The notes: generated from the sequence alone by a model not told the origin. A stretch of DNA of 64,000 bases from Blepharisma stoltei (GCA_914767885.1 CAJZBQ010000053.1:1-64000); one strand, 5' to 3'; shown: positions 13,075-26,239, counted from the stretch's first letter. Made by a program: numbers and translations.

Positions 13075-16000
13075 ATGCTAAACGAATTCATAGTTCCTCT
13101 TATGGCTGCTCTTTGTATGGTTTCTGCTGCAAAACAGCTTTGCGATCAATTCTCATGCCCAGATTCCAGAGTAAAATTAAATTAGAAAGGTGACGGCAAC
13201 TGCAATATTAATTGTATGAATGCTTTTTGTGGCTATGACTCTGCTCTCTTTGGTACAGAATTCCAAAAAAATAGCTCAGACTGCTATTCAGACTGCATTT
13301 CAATTGACGGATGCGACCCAAAAATTCTTGGCGATGGAATTTGCCATGATACTTGCAACACGCAAAGCTGTGGCTTTGACTGAGGAGACTGTGGAAATTG
13401 TGGGTTCTCCTGCTTCATTGACTTGCAAGTCGGAAATGAAAATAAAATTTGTGATCCAAACTGTGATTGTGCTTCCTACATATACATTAAAATGGCGACA
13501 GCGAACCCAGCCCTTTTTCTCAACATCTTAGTCTGCGTTCGCGGAAGGGAAATAGGCGTTCAGTGTGTCTATCCGGCTAGGTTTTTCATTGGCAAAGTGG
13601 AGCGCAACATCGAACTAGGTCGACCGCAGCTCATTCTGACATCAGGGTTTTTGCTTCAGGGAAATGGATTTCCAAGGTTTAAAAGGGGAAGCTCAGCAGC
13701 ACCAAAGATGCATGCTGGTCCATCGGGCAACTCCCTAGCGTGAAGTTGGGTGTCAAGTCCAGAAATTTTGTTTTTCGAATTTTCGGAATGGGCAACCTCT
13801 GTTGCGTACTGCTGAGTGGTGTAACTTGTCCAACTACGGGTAGTGAGCGCACATCCTCGTCCTGATCGATTGGCGGTGAGCAGCCGGTTGAAGTATCAAG
13901 GTTAAGATAGACTGAGGAAATCTTGGGTATTACGACGGGCCTCTTAATAATATACTTAATGTTAATGATTGTGCTTCCTGCTACTATGGACTAGGAGCTT
14001 GTAAAGAGTGCTCTATAGGATGCACTGCCGAAATGATGGGTAATGGAGTTTGCGACATTGAATGCCAAAATTCCCAATGCAATTTTGACTTACTCCCCCT
14101 CCATGAGCGAACAAAACCATTGGGAGAATCCCTATTTTTTGGCCCAAAAACACCCTCCGTGAGAGAACAAAATTTTTTTTTAATATACAAATTTTTGATA
14201 TATAAATGATTATTAGTATAATGAAAATGCTAGCTAAATCTATTTCATTTAAAACAGCTTGAGCGTTTTAAAACGTAAATTTTACAAATTAAATTAATTT
14301 TACTTCTCAATTACAATTTGGAATTTTGTTTAAAAAATTAGCCTCCCTCAGTGAGTGAACAATTTTTTTTTTCACTTACGGAGGGGAGTTAGGAGATTGC
14401 TTTAACACCACTTGTGCTTCAGGATGCTATCTATGAATGATAGGAAACTTGATTTGCGAAGAAGCTTGTCGCGTAGAAGAGTGCAGCTATGACGAGTATG
14501 ATTGCGATTGCTCTCCAGGCTGCTTTGAACACATGCTCGGAGACGGAAAGTGTGATGAAGTTTGCAACAACTGGAATTGCACGCTTGATAGTCACGATTG
14601 TGGAGCCTGCGCCAGTGGGTGCTATCCAGAAATGCTGGGCAATACTAAATGTGATACAGAATGCAACAACTACGACTGCTATTATGATTACCAAGATTGC
14701 CAATGCGCTGAAGGCTGCACATACTTAGACTATGGAAAGTGTAAGCCAGAATGTTTGGTCGCTTCATGCAATTATGATAAAGTTCTCCAATTCCAAGATC
14801 TATGATGTACAAACATTTCTCTGGCAATCTTTTCTTCATACCAGCAGAATATTCGTAAAAATTATACATATGTCGCTCATTTGGAAGACTGCTACGCTGC
14901 ATCAGAATACAAATGCACAATTGATAAAGCTTTTGATTTGATTAACTGCTACCCTGAGTGCGATATAATCGAGTGTAATTATGCAAATGGTAATTGCAAC
15001 CATAATAATGCTCTAGATCTTGGGTGTGTTAGATTCTATGGGGATGGTGATTTAGGCCAGTGCTTTGCGTGCACGAACTCTTTTGTAGGAGGCTACGTTT
15101 TATTAAATGGAGTTTGTGTTAATTATGAAGAGCATTCTTCCAAATGTTCCTTCAAATTCCCAGATAGCTCTTTCGTTCAATGGGAATATCGAGATACTAC
15201 AAGCATAAGCAATCCTTATATTTACTTCGTAACTGCAACTCCAAATGATCTATTATTCGTTGGCGATGGGACTTTTAATTGACCATTTCAGTACTTTTCA
15301 TTTGCCTTGTCATCGAATAGTTATAACTACATTGTCATTTACCTTTTAGATGATGGACACTATTCTAAATTGCATTCAGGAAGTTATAAAGATGTCCGTT
15401 ATTGTCACTCTAATCGCGACTACTTCATACCAAAATACTTGAAAATCGATTCTTGAACAGGCAAACCTGCTATTATTGAAAATTTGTGTTATCTATGAAT
15501 AGAAATTAGCTATATATACATACAAAATCAACTTCTTGAGCTTTCAAATATTATTTTCGACGGGAGCTGCTCATTAGAAGGCTGTTCAGGACCATATTGC
15601 GATTACTGCCCCTTTATCATATATAAAGAAGGAATCAGTTTAAATGACAGAGGAGAAATAGTTAGCGATTTTATGCCCTCTAATTACTGTGAGGATGATC
15701 AAAGTTGGCCGTTCTTCCTTCTTATTGAAAATTCGAATGCTTTTTTAACAAATGTTAGCTTTGTCAATTTTAGAAGCGGCTTGAGGGGTATTATAAGTTA
15801 CTTTGATAATTCAAATATCACATTGAAAAATGTTACTTTTGATAATATCATTCTTTCACATAGTGAGGAATCAGCTGTAATTGTATGCGGTATTAAATAT
15901 ATAACTTGCCCGAGGATGGTGCTATTTTGCGCCATCCTCGGGAAATCCAAAAATGGCCCCACACGGGAATTGAACCCACGTGTGGAGCCATTTTTGGTAC

Positions 16001-19000
16001 GTGGAAGTCAAGATTCTCCACATTCCAAAAATGGCTCCACATGTGGGTTCAATTCCGGTGTGGGGCCTGTTTTTTGGATTGCCCGAGGATGGTGCAAAAT
16101 AGCGCCATCCTCGGCAAGCTCTATATTTATTTTCTTATAGTGAATCTCCTTGCGGGAATTTTTCTTATAGTGAAGGGACTGTCTCGAGGATCGGCAATGG
16201 CTATGAACTTCTAGACCCCATAGATTTAAGAGGTTTTTTTTATATGGCTCGTGGAGGTTCTTTTTCAATGAAAAATATTGAATTTAGAAGTAATATAGTC
16301 CACCGAAAAGAATTCAATCTTGAAGTCGAAAGCGAACTTAGCACCGCATCATTGATCACTGGAAATTTTTCAAAAGCTGTTGAGATAGATTCATGCACCT
16401 TTATTTATAATTACTGCGAGCTTGGCTTGATAAGCATTATATCGAATTTCTCTTCTGATCCTGTTCAAATAGACTATAAATTAGAAGTTAAGCAATCTAA
16501 AATAAACCAAGTACTAATAAAAAACTCTCGTTTTGAGTCAAATTATGGAAAAAACGTTGGAATCTTACTACTAGAGTTTTGAAATCAAAACCAAAACGTT
16601 CTAATTGAAAACTGCACCTTTGATTCTAATGGAGTGGAGAATGGCGCATTAATAGACATCCAGGGTGACTACGTAGATGAAGAGTATTTGAACGACAAAT
16701 ATTTGGACTATAAAGTGCCGTCAAATGGGGCTATTATCCAAGTGAAGTACGTTGCCAAGTGGCTAAAAATCGATGATGTGAAGTTTAATGATAATTACTG
16801 TGGAAATTATGGTTTATTAAGCATTGAAAGTATGGGCAATATAAACATGAACAATACATTAATGCAATCAAATGGACTAATTTCAGATGGCAGTAAAAAC
16901 ATAAATTCAATTTTTTTGGATTTCTATATTTCGGATCCAAACCTCTACCTCAAGCTTCAAATGACAAACCCAGCAAGTTTAGACTGCAAGTTTCTATCCT
17001 CAATTTCTGATTCTATCAACCTTACAATATCGTCAACAAATGTCAAGAATAATCATTGTAAAAGCTCGACTCCTTCTATTATTGTTTCAAATACAGCAAA
17101 TCCAGTCATCAATTCCTCTCATTTTAATAACAATTCTGGTCAAAGCAGCAATGGGGTTTGTTTATTTTTCACAAAAGTCAGCTCAATATTTATTTATGGA
17201 TCAGAGTTCACAAGAAATACGAACAATCTTTTGAGTAGCCCAGGAGTGATTAATGTTGACAGCAATTGTTATCAGCTATCATTGATTAACTGCAGTTTTA
17301 TTGAAAACAGCGCTGACTTAGGGAGTGCATTATATTTTTTAGGTCAGGTATTGTCAATTGAGTCTACTGCCTTCGATTCAAATATTTCTCCTTCACTTTC
17401 AAGAGGGGCTATCTATTACGCCTTAGCGAAATTTCAAACAGAATCCCATATAATTTCAATCTCGAACAGCAGATTTACCAAAAATATTGGCTCATTAGAA
17501 GGAGGAGCAATATACATTATATGAAAATTCTCTTCACAAAAGGTGCTGTCATTTTACATTCATGATTCAGAGTTTAGCTTTAACAAAGCTGAATATGGGT
17601 CAGCAATTTACATTGATAGCACTCTTGCCTTATCAGGTGACTCCCTAATAGAAGGCTGCATATTTCAAGAAAACAAGGCGCGGGCTTCAGGCGTAATTTC
17701 AGTTTTTTATATTTATGGGATTCTGCTATTTGATAAATGTGAATTTTTGAAGAATTCAGGAAACACAGGTGCGGTACTTGATATCACAATAGGAGAAAGC
17801 AGCATAAGTTCTATGTCCAAAGTCATTCTAAAGTCTTGCAGCTTTAGGCTAAACGAAGGAAATGCAATAATTTTAATGCAAGACTCTAACACTTTTTCGC
17901 TCCTGGAAACACTTTACTGTGAATTCATCAGCAATGTAGGGGTCACGTTTTCTCTTGATTACGACTCACTAAGTGATGTTGGCTCAACTATTAAGAACAG
18001 TTTCTCTGAATCTTCTGGAGCTGTTTTTGATCTTAGAAACCATGCGAAAATTCAATCTGAAGGCATTTTTATATCCAACTGCACAACGCTAAAGAATGGA
18101 GGAGTCGTCTCGATGAGTTCAGATTCCGAATTTATTTGCAGATCGTGCTCCTTTATTAAAAATAATGCTGGTCTGCTAGGAGGAGTTATATATGCTGCTT
18201 CTAATTCTTATTTTGTTATACAGGATTCAATTTTTAAGCAAAATTCTTGCTCAAGCCAAGGGGCAGTTTTTTATTTACTCCCCCGTGAGCTAACAAAAAA
18301 ATCTTGTTCGCAACGTAGAGGGGTTGATTGATTTTTTTTAAAAATTTATATATAATTTTTTTCGAAAATTAAAAAAAACCTAATTCGCAAAATTGGAAAT
18401 CAAATATTAATTTATTTATAAAATTTATATTTTAAAACGCAATTTGTTTAAAATTAAACATAATTAGCTATAGATTTCGCAATAATACTTATCACTTATA
18501 TATCAAAATTTTTCTATTAAACAAATTTTTGTTCGCTCGCGGAGGGCGGGTTTTTGGTCAAAAAAATAGGGATTTTTCAAATGGTTTTGTCGCTTACGGA
18601 GGGGGAGTTAGTTAGTTTAGTAGCATCTTCTTCAGTCATCAGAAGGAGTGAAATTGAAGAAAACTATTCATTAGCTGGTGGAATCATTTCTTTGTTGTCT
18701 GCAAGAATAACTATTGATTCTACTACAATTTTCAATAATGCGCCGAATAAAGGTGGAGCAGAACTTTATCTAACTCCTTCTATCTGTGAGCGAACAAAAC
18801 CATTGAAAATGCCTATTTTTTGTCCAGAAACCCATCCTCCATGAGTGAAAAAAAATTTTTTTTTAATAGACATATTTTTTAATATATAAGTGATAATTAT
18901 TATAAGAAATCTCGAGCTCATTCTGTTTAATTTTAAACAAATTGCGTTTTTAAAAACATAATTTTACAAATTAAATTAATATTTGTTATCCAATTTTTTC

Positions 19001-22000
19001 GAAGTGGATTTTTTAAATTTCGAAAAAAAACCATTTTTTCTATAAAAATGTATTTTAAACCCCTCCGCGAGCGCGAACAAGTTTTTTTGTTAGCTCACGG
19101 AAGGGGGAGTAAGCAATTCGGTAGCTACAATAGCCAATACAACTTTTTCAGATCATTTTGGCAGTCAAGGGCACTTTATTAGCATAAACACCTATAGCCA
19201 AGCACTAATTCAGGATTCCTTTATCTTGAATGGAAAATCTGCCTCCTCTGGTATAGCAATATCTATTACTGGAGGAACAGCCATAATTTCTAACACAGCC
19301 TTTCTAAATCTGAGTTCAAGCGATGGAGGTATCATAAGCTTAGATGCAGGGAGTCTACTTAGACTCGACAATTGCTCACTCCCCCCCTCCGTGAGTGAAC
19401 AAAAAAATTTTGTTCACTCACGGAGGGGGTTTAATTTTTTTTTTTAAAAAAATTTCTATATAAAATTTTATAAAAAATATGTTTTTTCGAAATTTAAAAA
19501 AATCCTAATTCGCAAAAATTGGGAAAGCAAATATTAATTTAATTTATAAAATTTATGTTTTTAAAAAGCAATTCGTTTTAAAATTAAACAGAATTAGCTC
19601 TAGATTTCATTATACTAATTATCATTTATATATCAAATTTTTTTTTTTCCATAGAAAATTTTTTCTATTAAAAAAAATTTAGTTCACTTACGGAGGGTGG
19701 GTTTTTGGGCAAAAAAATAGCGATTTTTCTAATGGTTTTGTTCACTCACGGAGGCGGGGGGGAGTCAGTATCTGCAGGTCCTTGCTCAGCTATTGATGCA
19801 ACTAATTGCGATTTATTTGTACAAGACACTGCATTTCAGGATTATTCTGAAACTGCAATACGTGGCCGCGAATTAAATTCTTTGCAGATCTCAGATTCTG
19901 TATTTTCTGGAGGGCGTGGTCAAAATGGAGGGGCCATTTATTGTTTAAGATGCAAAGAAGTTGCTATTCAATCATGCTTATTTGAAAATCACACCTCTGA
20001 AAAAGGAGGAGCCGTTTATTTTGCCACTGATACTGATTTCTCTATTGATAACCAGCATTTTATATTGCAAAGCACATTTAAAAATAATACATCGAGTATA
20101 GGAGGAGCAGTATGAGCAGATAGCATAAATCTGGAGATTTATCGGTCAACCTTCGCTAATAATTCTGCTGTTTCTTTAGAACTTAATGCTACTGAGCAAG
20201 GTGTTACAGATGGAACTGGAGGTGCAGTCAACTTTAATTGTAAAAATTTGGGCGCCTGCTCTTTTAATGTATCTTTCTGCTCTTTTTACTGAAATAGAGC
20301 TACATATAATGGAGGTGCAATCAATTGAAACTATGCAAAATATATATTTAATGAAAATACATTTATAAGCAATTTTGCGGAATACGGGGATGATATGAGC
20401 TCTTTTCCTGTTGCTATGGAGTATGTAAATGAAAACAGCACAATTGAAGGTAATGCTGGCACCAGGGAGCTTACTGCCGGCTTGACTTTAAACAATATTG
20501 CCTCAGGCCAAGAAAATAAATTTCCAATAGCTTTTGCCTTACTCCCCCCCCCCCCCTCCGTGAGCGAACAAAACCATTAGAAAAATCACCATTTTTTGAC
20601 CAAAAACCCACCCTCCGTGAGTGAACAAAAATTTTTTTAATAGAAAAAATTTTAATGGAAAAAAATTTTGATATATAAGTGATAATTAGTATAATGAAAT
20701 CTAGAGCTAATTCTGTTTAATTTTAAACAAATTGCGTTTTAAAACATAAATTTTTGCAAATTAAATTAATATTTGCTTCCCAATTTTTGCAAATTAGGAT
20801 TTTTTTTAAATTTCGAAAAAAATATTTTTTATAAAATTTATATATAAATTTTTTTTTAAAAAAAAAAAAATTAACCCCCCTCCGTGAGCGAACAAAATTT
20901 TTTTGTTCGCTCACGGAGGAGGGGGGGGGGGGAGTTAGTAGATCACTTAAATCAAGTTATCAAGACTGACAATATAAGCCAAGCTCAGCTACAAGTTGTA
21001 AACCCATCTTCCACTCTTATTTCTGGCTTAACAATTGTTTATGCAGTAAAGGGAGTATTCAATTTCACTGGCTACACAATCACCTCAGAGCCGGGGTCTT
21101 CGTCTCAAATTAGAGTTTACACTTCAGCAATCCAAGAAATAAAACTAGGCCCAAACAGCAGCATTGAGTACTCCCCTAGCTTCTTCATTGATGTCAATCT
21201 TAGGCTCTGCCAACTTGGAGAAGCCACTGTCAATGGGACCTGCTATTATTGTAAGAAGCCTTACTACAGTTTGAATCCGAACAACACTGCATGCTTACGT
21301 TGTCCTTCATCAGCCATTTGCTACGACAATTACACAATGGTTCCGAAGAAAGGATATTGAAGAAATAGCATGATGACGAGTAAATTCTGAAAGTGCCCAT
21401 ACTCAGAAGCTTGCCTGGGCTCTCCAGATATTCACAATTTGTCTTATACAGGAGTTTGCAAGGAGGGCTATAAAGGGAATATGTGTCAGTCTTGTAAAGA
21501 TAATTACTCAAGACTATATAAGAATGAATGCATAAAATGCCCTGGGATCGCTAACAATGTATTTAGACTGCTTGGTTTCCTTGCTTTTATTATTGCTATT
21601 CTGATTATAATGATCAAAACTGCAAGAAATTCTGTGTACAGATCACAAGCTTTTACTTCAGTCTATATTAGGATATTCTGAAATTTCTTGCAGGTGCTGG
21701 TGATAATAACAACTTTCAATTTAAACTGGCCCAATGAAGTAATAGAGTTTTTTCATATAAATGATATTCTTGATTATGCTGGGCAGCTCTTATACTCTTT
21801 AGAATGCTTTTTGCAGCTCTCGGTATCTCGAGATGCTGTATACTTTAAAAGAATTGTTATCTCATCTGCAATGCCTTTTTGCCTCGGGATTTTCTGCTTT
21901 ACTGGCTGATTTCTTTGAAAGATCAGGACTAAGAGATTTCATTATATCATGGACGACTTTATATCGACTGCTGTCGTCATGATATTCTTAATCCATCCGA

Positions 22001-22854
22001 GCTTGATGCATGACCTATTTAGCATTTATAGCTGCAAAGAAATAAATCCAGGAGAATTTTGGCTTAACGTGGAGCTTGATATAAGATGTTGAACTCCCGA
22101 GCATTCTTTTTATGCTTTTATCATAGCAATGCCAGCAATAGTAATATGAGGAATCGCAGTGCCTGCCTTATGCCTTATTAATTTAGTCAGAAATTGAGAG
22201 AAGCTTGACGAAGTGTGAATAAAGTTGCGCTATGGATTTCTTTTCAATGGCTATAAATCAAATTACTATTACTGAGAGTTTGTGCTCGTCTATTCAAAAA
22301 TCATTTTAGTAGCTTTTTCTGTTTTTTTATCAAACGTATCAATAGCTGTTCAAGCTATTGCTGTAGCCATCTTATTATTTATATTTCTGCAAACCCAATA
22401 CATAAACGAGCCATTTATTTTGCAGACTTTTAATAGAATGGAGTTTATATCAAAATGCATCTCACTACTTACTATATTTTCAGGTCTTTTCTTTTTAACA
22501 GGAGCTTTAAACTATGCTGGGAAAATTTTCCTTCTTGTGCTTTTGCTGCTATCAAACATAATCTTTTTTCTCTGATGTCTTTATAAATCCTCTCTTGAAG
22601 CTTTTAAAATTATAAAAATTTTAATTCTGGTCCTCAAACGAGGCAGAGTAGAGATAGGAATTGAGGAAAATTATGAGTCAAATATAGACTCTTCCAGCAT
22701 AGAAAATTCTAAAATTCAAGATCAAAGCTATTATCTCGTGCCAAATCAAACCAGAATAGGTACTAATACAGAAAACTTCGGCAAATCTTTAAATGATCAG
22801 GATAGCGTTGATTGCGAAAAAGATCCATTTCCTTCAGAAGCAGGCAGTATGTAA
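13075..22854 (+). CDS. Giant LNR / beta-helix multi-pass membrane protein, paralog 2
   Basis: This paralog has the same architecture as the upstream gene: signal peptide, LNR repeats, beta-helix with GGAIY-type motifs, Cys stalk with CxxC pairs, about eight membrane helices and an acidic tail. Removing a 15-nt intron and seven insertions (one SINE-like, one TATA-ended, five C-rich) leaves exactly 2427 codons including the stop, 2426 residues, close to paralog 1. UGA is Trp throughout. At every insertion the flanks match paralog 1 or restore an LNR or beta-helix repeat, for example CNFDLGDC across 14090 and FAFALVDHLNQ across 20539. About a quarter of the locus is insertion sequence. Without excision it would be a multiply broken gene; the intact frame elsewhere says it is functional after rearrangement. 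Surface adhesion or sensing is inferred. Confidence 0.85.
13171..13185 (+). other. 15-nt spliceosomal intron
   Basis: GTAAAATTAAATTAG carries in-frame stops. Splicing joins PDSR to KGDGNCNINC. The position matches the intron of paralog 1, so it predates the duplication. Confidence 0.9.
13464..13979 (+). mobile_element. SINE-like insertion S1 with 14-bp target duplication
   Basis: A 488-bp body is flanked by perfect 14-bp direct repeats TGATTGTGCTTCCT. It begins acatatacattaaaATGGCG and ends in an A/T-rich tail (..TATACTTAATGTTAA), and is more GC-rich than its surroundings. It interrupts an LNR unit. Collapsing the two repeats to one (502 bp removed) gives ..CDPNCDCASCYYGLGACKEC, matching the Cys spacing of paralog 1. 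The repeat contains no TA. Class III retroposon is inferred from the long target duplication; no terminal inverted repeat is present. Confidence 0.85.
14090..14391. mobile_element. C-rich IES/MITE copy B (family 1), TTA-flanked
   Basis: CTCCCCCTCC...GAGGGGAG ends with TTA on both sides and the internal GTGAGCGAACAAAA motif. Removing 299 bp gives CNFDLGDC, a canonical LNR end. This is a shorter, diverged copy of the family at 11450. Confidence 0.92.
15898..16125. mobile_element. GC-rich palindromic IES, TATA-ended
   Basis: Its ends resemble TATAACTTGCCCGAGGATGG and its reverse complement. Each end is itself a hairpin (CCGAGGATGG..GCGCCATCCTCGG), and the middle holds CCACACGGGAATTGA / CCACGTGTGG inverted repeats. 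Leaving one TA (226 bp removed) joins VCGIKY to LFSYSESPCGNF in frame and continues to RIGNGYE, which matches the paralog. It is closely related to the element at 62972. Confidence 0.9.
18275..18610. mobile_element. C-rich IES/MITE copy C (family 1, reversed), TTA-flanked
   Basis: CTCCCCCGTGAGC...GGGGGAG flanked by TTA. The hairpin end is on the left, so it is inverted relative to copy A. Removal of 333 bp joins GAVFYL to VSLVASSSVIRRSEIEEN in the beta-helix region. Confidence 0.92.
18771..19112. mobile_element. C-rich IES/MITE copy D (family 1), TAA-flanked
   Basis: The flanks are TAA on both sides (TAA-CTCCTTC...GGGGGAG-TAA). Removal of 339 bp joins GGAELYL to SNSVATIANTTF in frame. It shares the internal TCTGTTTAATTTTAAACAAA region with copy A. 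Confidence 0.92.
19376..19767. mobile_element. C-rich IES/MITE copy E (family 1, reversed), TCA-flanked
   Basis: CTCCCCCCCTCC...GGGGGGGAG is flanked by TCA rather than a TA-containing triplet. The hairpin end is on the left. Collapsing to one TCA (389 bp) joins LLRLDNC-S to VSAGPCSAIDATNC in frame. Confidence 0.92.
20539..20937. mobile_element. C-rich IES/MITE copy F (family 1), TTA-flanked
   Basis: Nearly identical to copy A at 11450 in the same orientation, differing mainly in homopolymer lengths. Removal of 396 bp joins FPIAFAL to VDHLNQVIKTDN, matching LLIALVDTFDQIV of paralog 1, which is uninterrupted there. Confidence 0.95.
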
Positions 22855-25673
22855 TTTGATTTTGAATTTAATTATAAATAATTAGTATAGAGTAAAGAAA
22901 AGTGGCTTGCTTATGTGAATACTCCTTCATTTTTATTTTCTTCTATTTTTTCAGTCAACGAGCACATAAATTCTAATAAAATTCATTTTTCGAGCCAAAA
23001 CCTTTCATGCTCTTTAGCATCTAATGACATTAGTCTAACATCTAAGTCAATCATAAAAGCGGCGAACCCCGATATAAAATCTATTAATAACTCATTGAGC
23101 TGATATCTCCTTTAAAAAACTTTTGCATATTGAATTTAGGAAAAATTATCTGCATTCAAGCATTTTTTTAAATGCACTTTAGTTCCTAATGGCAATTTTA
23201 TGGCAAAACAAATCATAAATCTATAATATACTCATAGACACGCTATGGGATAAACTTATAAATCTAATTTATTGCTATTGAATGCAAATGGACTTATAAA
23301 TAATATTTTGATTAGTTTTAAATAGCAGTAGCCAACTTAGAGTTATTAGCACTAAGCTGATGATATGTAAATGGGCTTTAATACATAGTAAACAATAAAA
23401 TAAACTCTAATTTTAGAGCTATATTGTGTAGTCGCTATATTGATATTGAAAAGTTGGATTAATTATCATGCTTTTCTATGGTGAGAACTTATAAATAAGA
23501 ATTTAAGCTTGTGTGAGCATGATTATTATTTTATTAAATATCTATTTATATCGCTCTGGGAACCTTGTAGAAAGAAACAGTATGCAGTGAGAAATCTAAG
23601 CAATATATATACTTTTGGGCATGCAACGGGATAATTAATAATTCTAGTTTAACAAAATTTTAAAAGATTGCTTTTCTGCTTCTTTAAAGCTATTAACTTT
23701 TATAGAATTACAATTTATAAGCTTAGAATGGCAACACTGCAGCGGCTCATGGCAGAACTGAATGATTTGCAAGAAAAATCTCATAATAATAAAATGGTAG
23801 CAAGGAAGTAGCTTCTCCATTACCGCTTTCTCCTCTGCGATATTTATAATTAATACGTTGAAAATAACGATTATATGCTTTATGGAGTGATCTGTCATAA
23901 ATCTTCTGGGTGCTATTCTGCTTTTACTTATTGTGAATCTGGAAGTTCCTGAATTGAGTATAGTTGATCAAAGGTATCACCTGTTGGTCTGCCTGATTTT
24001 AGCTATGTTTGCATGCTTTAGCCAACGTTTAATTGAATCAAGGAATGGAATTGAAGAGCTCTTAGAATCAGGTTAAGATGAACTAAGCAATTATTCTATA
24101 AAAATAAAAACTATTTAGAAAATAATAAATCTCAGTTTGTGGCTTTAAAATGGCTTATTATTTGTTCATCATTTGAAGCTCACAGGTCTATCTCCAGTCT
24201 CACTGATTTTTGTGCTTATAGGATATTTTCAAGATATCTGCTAATTTTTTTAGCATTATCCTTGATTTCTTTTAAAATTTGTTGATGGATATTTTTATAG
24301 ATGTGAAGAGTTTGAGAAAGTGATTTGGACTAAATAAGTTTAGCCATTGTATTGTACAGAAAATTCGATTCTCTGAAGGAAATTTAAGATTTCCTCCATC
24401 TCCTCCTACCCTCCTCATCTCTCAAAAGAAAAGCATGCTGAGGCTGATTATAACTGGATTTTTACGAAAAATGCTCATAAATTAAAGGTAGTTTTGGGCT
24501 TTTCTATTCACAACTCTAAAACCCTATCATGATAATTATATTTTGAGATCTTAGCTAAAATATGTTTCATTTAAATTTGTATAGTTTTGAGAAAAGGAAA
24601 CGATAATATAATAATGTGAAAGAATAGCCTTTTCTAGTATATTTTGCTTGTTTCATCTCTTTAAGAGTGAGCAAAATAGCTTTTCTTGGTACTTCATTTG
24701 TAAGGACTTGAGCTAATTAATCGGTTTAATTAATTTTATTAAAATCAGATTAAAACATAAACAAAGTCAAAATATTTATGAAATCCTATAATAGCAATAT
24801 TATCACACCATATTATAAATTAATCTGTTTCAACTTACTATAAATTTGCTCTATCGTATTTATATCGAACTTCTTCTAGCTCTACTTATAGACAATTTTT
24901 TGTAAAAAATTAAGAATTTATTAGAAACTACTGATATCATCGACTTAGAAAGAATTAAAAATAGAGAAAAGCCTAGATTTAGAGAAAATTAAGGAAGTTC
25001 ATTGAAACGGGTTGACAAATTGATAATAAACTTAATTTTTAATTTAATACTCGTTACAAATAAGGGATTAAAATTCTTATGAGCAGTCTCTTTGTGCTTC
25101 CGTAAGTTTTTTTTTTTCAGTTATAAGTTATTGAAAATTAAAAATAATATTAATATTAAAAAATAACAGTGAAAAAAGTTCAAAACTACAAAGTGAAGTT
25201 CTAAAAAACATAAAGGTCATTCTCGCCCAAAAAAAGGTAGAAAAAACATGACAGGAAAAAATATAGATTTCAGAAGCAAATATAGCAATGCTCTAATTTT
25301 CTACAGATAAATGCAAAAATAGTATAGCGTATATGCTAGAAAAAGTTAAAACGTCTAAATAATGCATAATTTCCTAAAACTTTAACATTTTTGCTGTTAT
25401 AAAATTTTCTTCATGTTTCTTTTTATAATTTAAATAATTACATTTTTCCTAAATAAATAATTTCATAGAAAATAAGACTTTATTAGTTCTTTAATTTCCT
25501 CATCATAGTAGCTTTCTTTAATAATGTAATGCTTTATATCAAATATTCAATAGGCGTTGAATCTTTCCAATCTTAAAATTCCCATTCATAACAGTTGTGA
25601 TCAACGAAAGTAAATCTTTACAAAATACTATTCTTTCAGATTAGGATTATTAAAAAGTCAAGTATTAGCCATA
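22855..25673. other. Gene-poor AT-rich interval
   Basis: About 2.8 kb with frequent UAA/UAG in all frames and no convincing gene. Around 23.4-24.3 kb one plus frame has somewhat fewer stops than expected, possibly a decayed coding remnant. No tRNA-like or other RNA structure was recognised. Confidence 0.4.
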
Positions 25674-25904
25674 TTGCTGACGCAGTCACCAAAGACCTCC
25701 TGCATGGGAGGTTCTATCGCTTTTCGACTCCAGCCCAGAGGGCCTATGCCGCTTCGGTACCTTCTTTCTCCTCCTTGCCTTGATGCTTCAGTCTTGAGAT
25801 GGAAGGCAATTCATCTCCGAAGCTATAAATTTCCTATTGTGATTATTAGCAAAGAAAAGCATCAGCGAGTTTTCCCGAAGAATACTAAATCGCCCACTCA
25901 GTGA
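25674..25904. other. GC-richer island, possible decayed transposable element
   Basis: A short island clearly richer in GC than its neighbours, with low AT bias like the SINE-like bodies elsewhere in the window. A 76-codon plus frame exists, but no start context or family could be supported, and no flanking duplication was found. Confidence 0.25.
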
Positions 25905-26239
25905 AAGACCAAAACAGTTATAAAAATTAATATTTTTGGGTAAAAAGCCATCCTCTATGAAGAACAAAAATATTTTTAATATAAAAATTTTTATGAAAAA
26001 CTATTTTGATATCTAAGTGGTAATTATATAATGAGATCTGTTAGATTGAAGAGATTGCATTTTTTAAAGCATAAATTTGCAAATTAAATTAATTTTACTC
26101 TCAATTTCTGAGTTGGGGTATTTTAAATCTTGAAAACAAAATTAGTATAAAATTTATATATAATTTTTTTAAAAAAAAAATTAACCCCTCTTATGGGCAA
26201 GCAAAATGTTTTATTCGCTCACCGAAGGGTGGGAGATAA
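25886..26239. mobile_element. Decayed C-rich MITE (family 1)
   Basis: Degenerate termini (CCCACTCAGTGAAAGACC; right end CGCTCACCGAAGGGTGGGAG) and the internal ATATCTAAGTGGTAATTATA and TGCATTTTTTAAAGC regions show kinship with copy A. It lies outside genes, and the flanking TAA triplets are only approximate. Confidence 0.65.
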
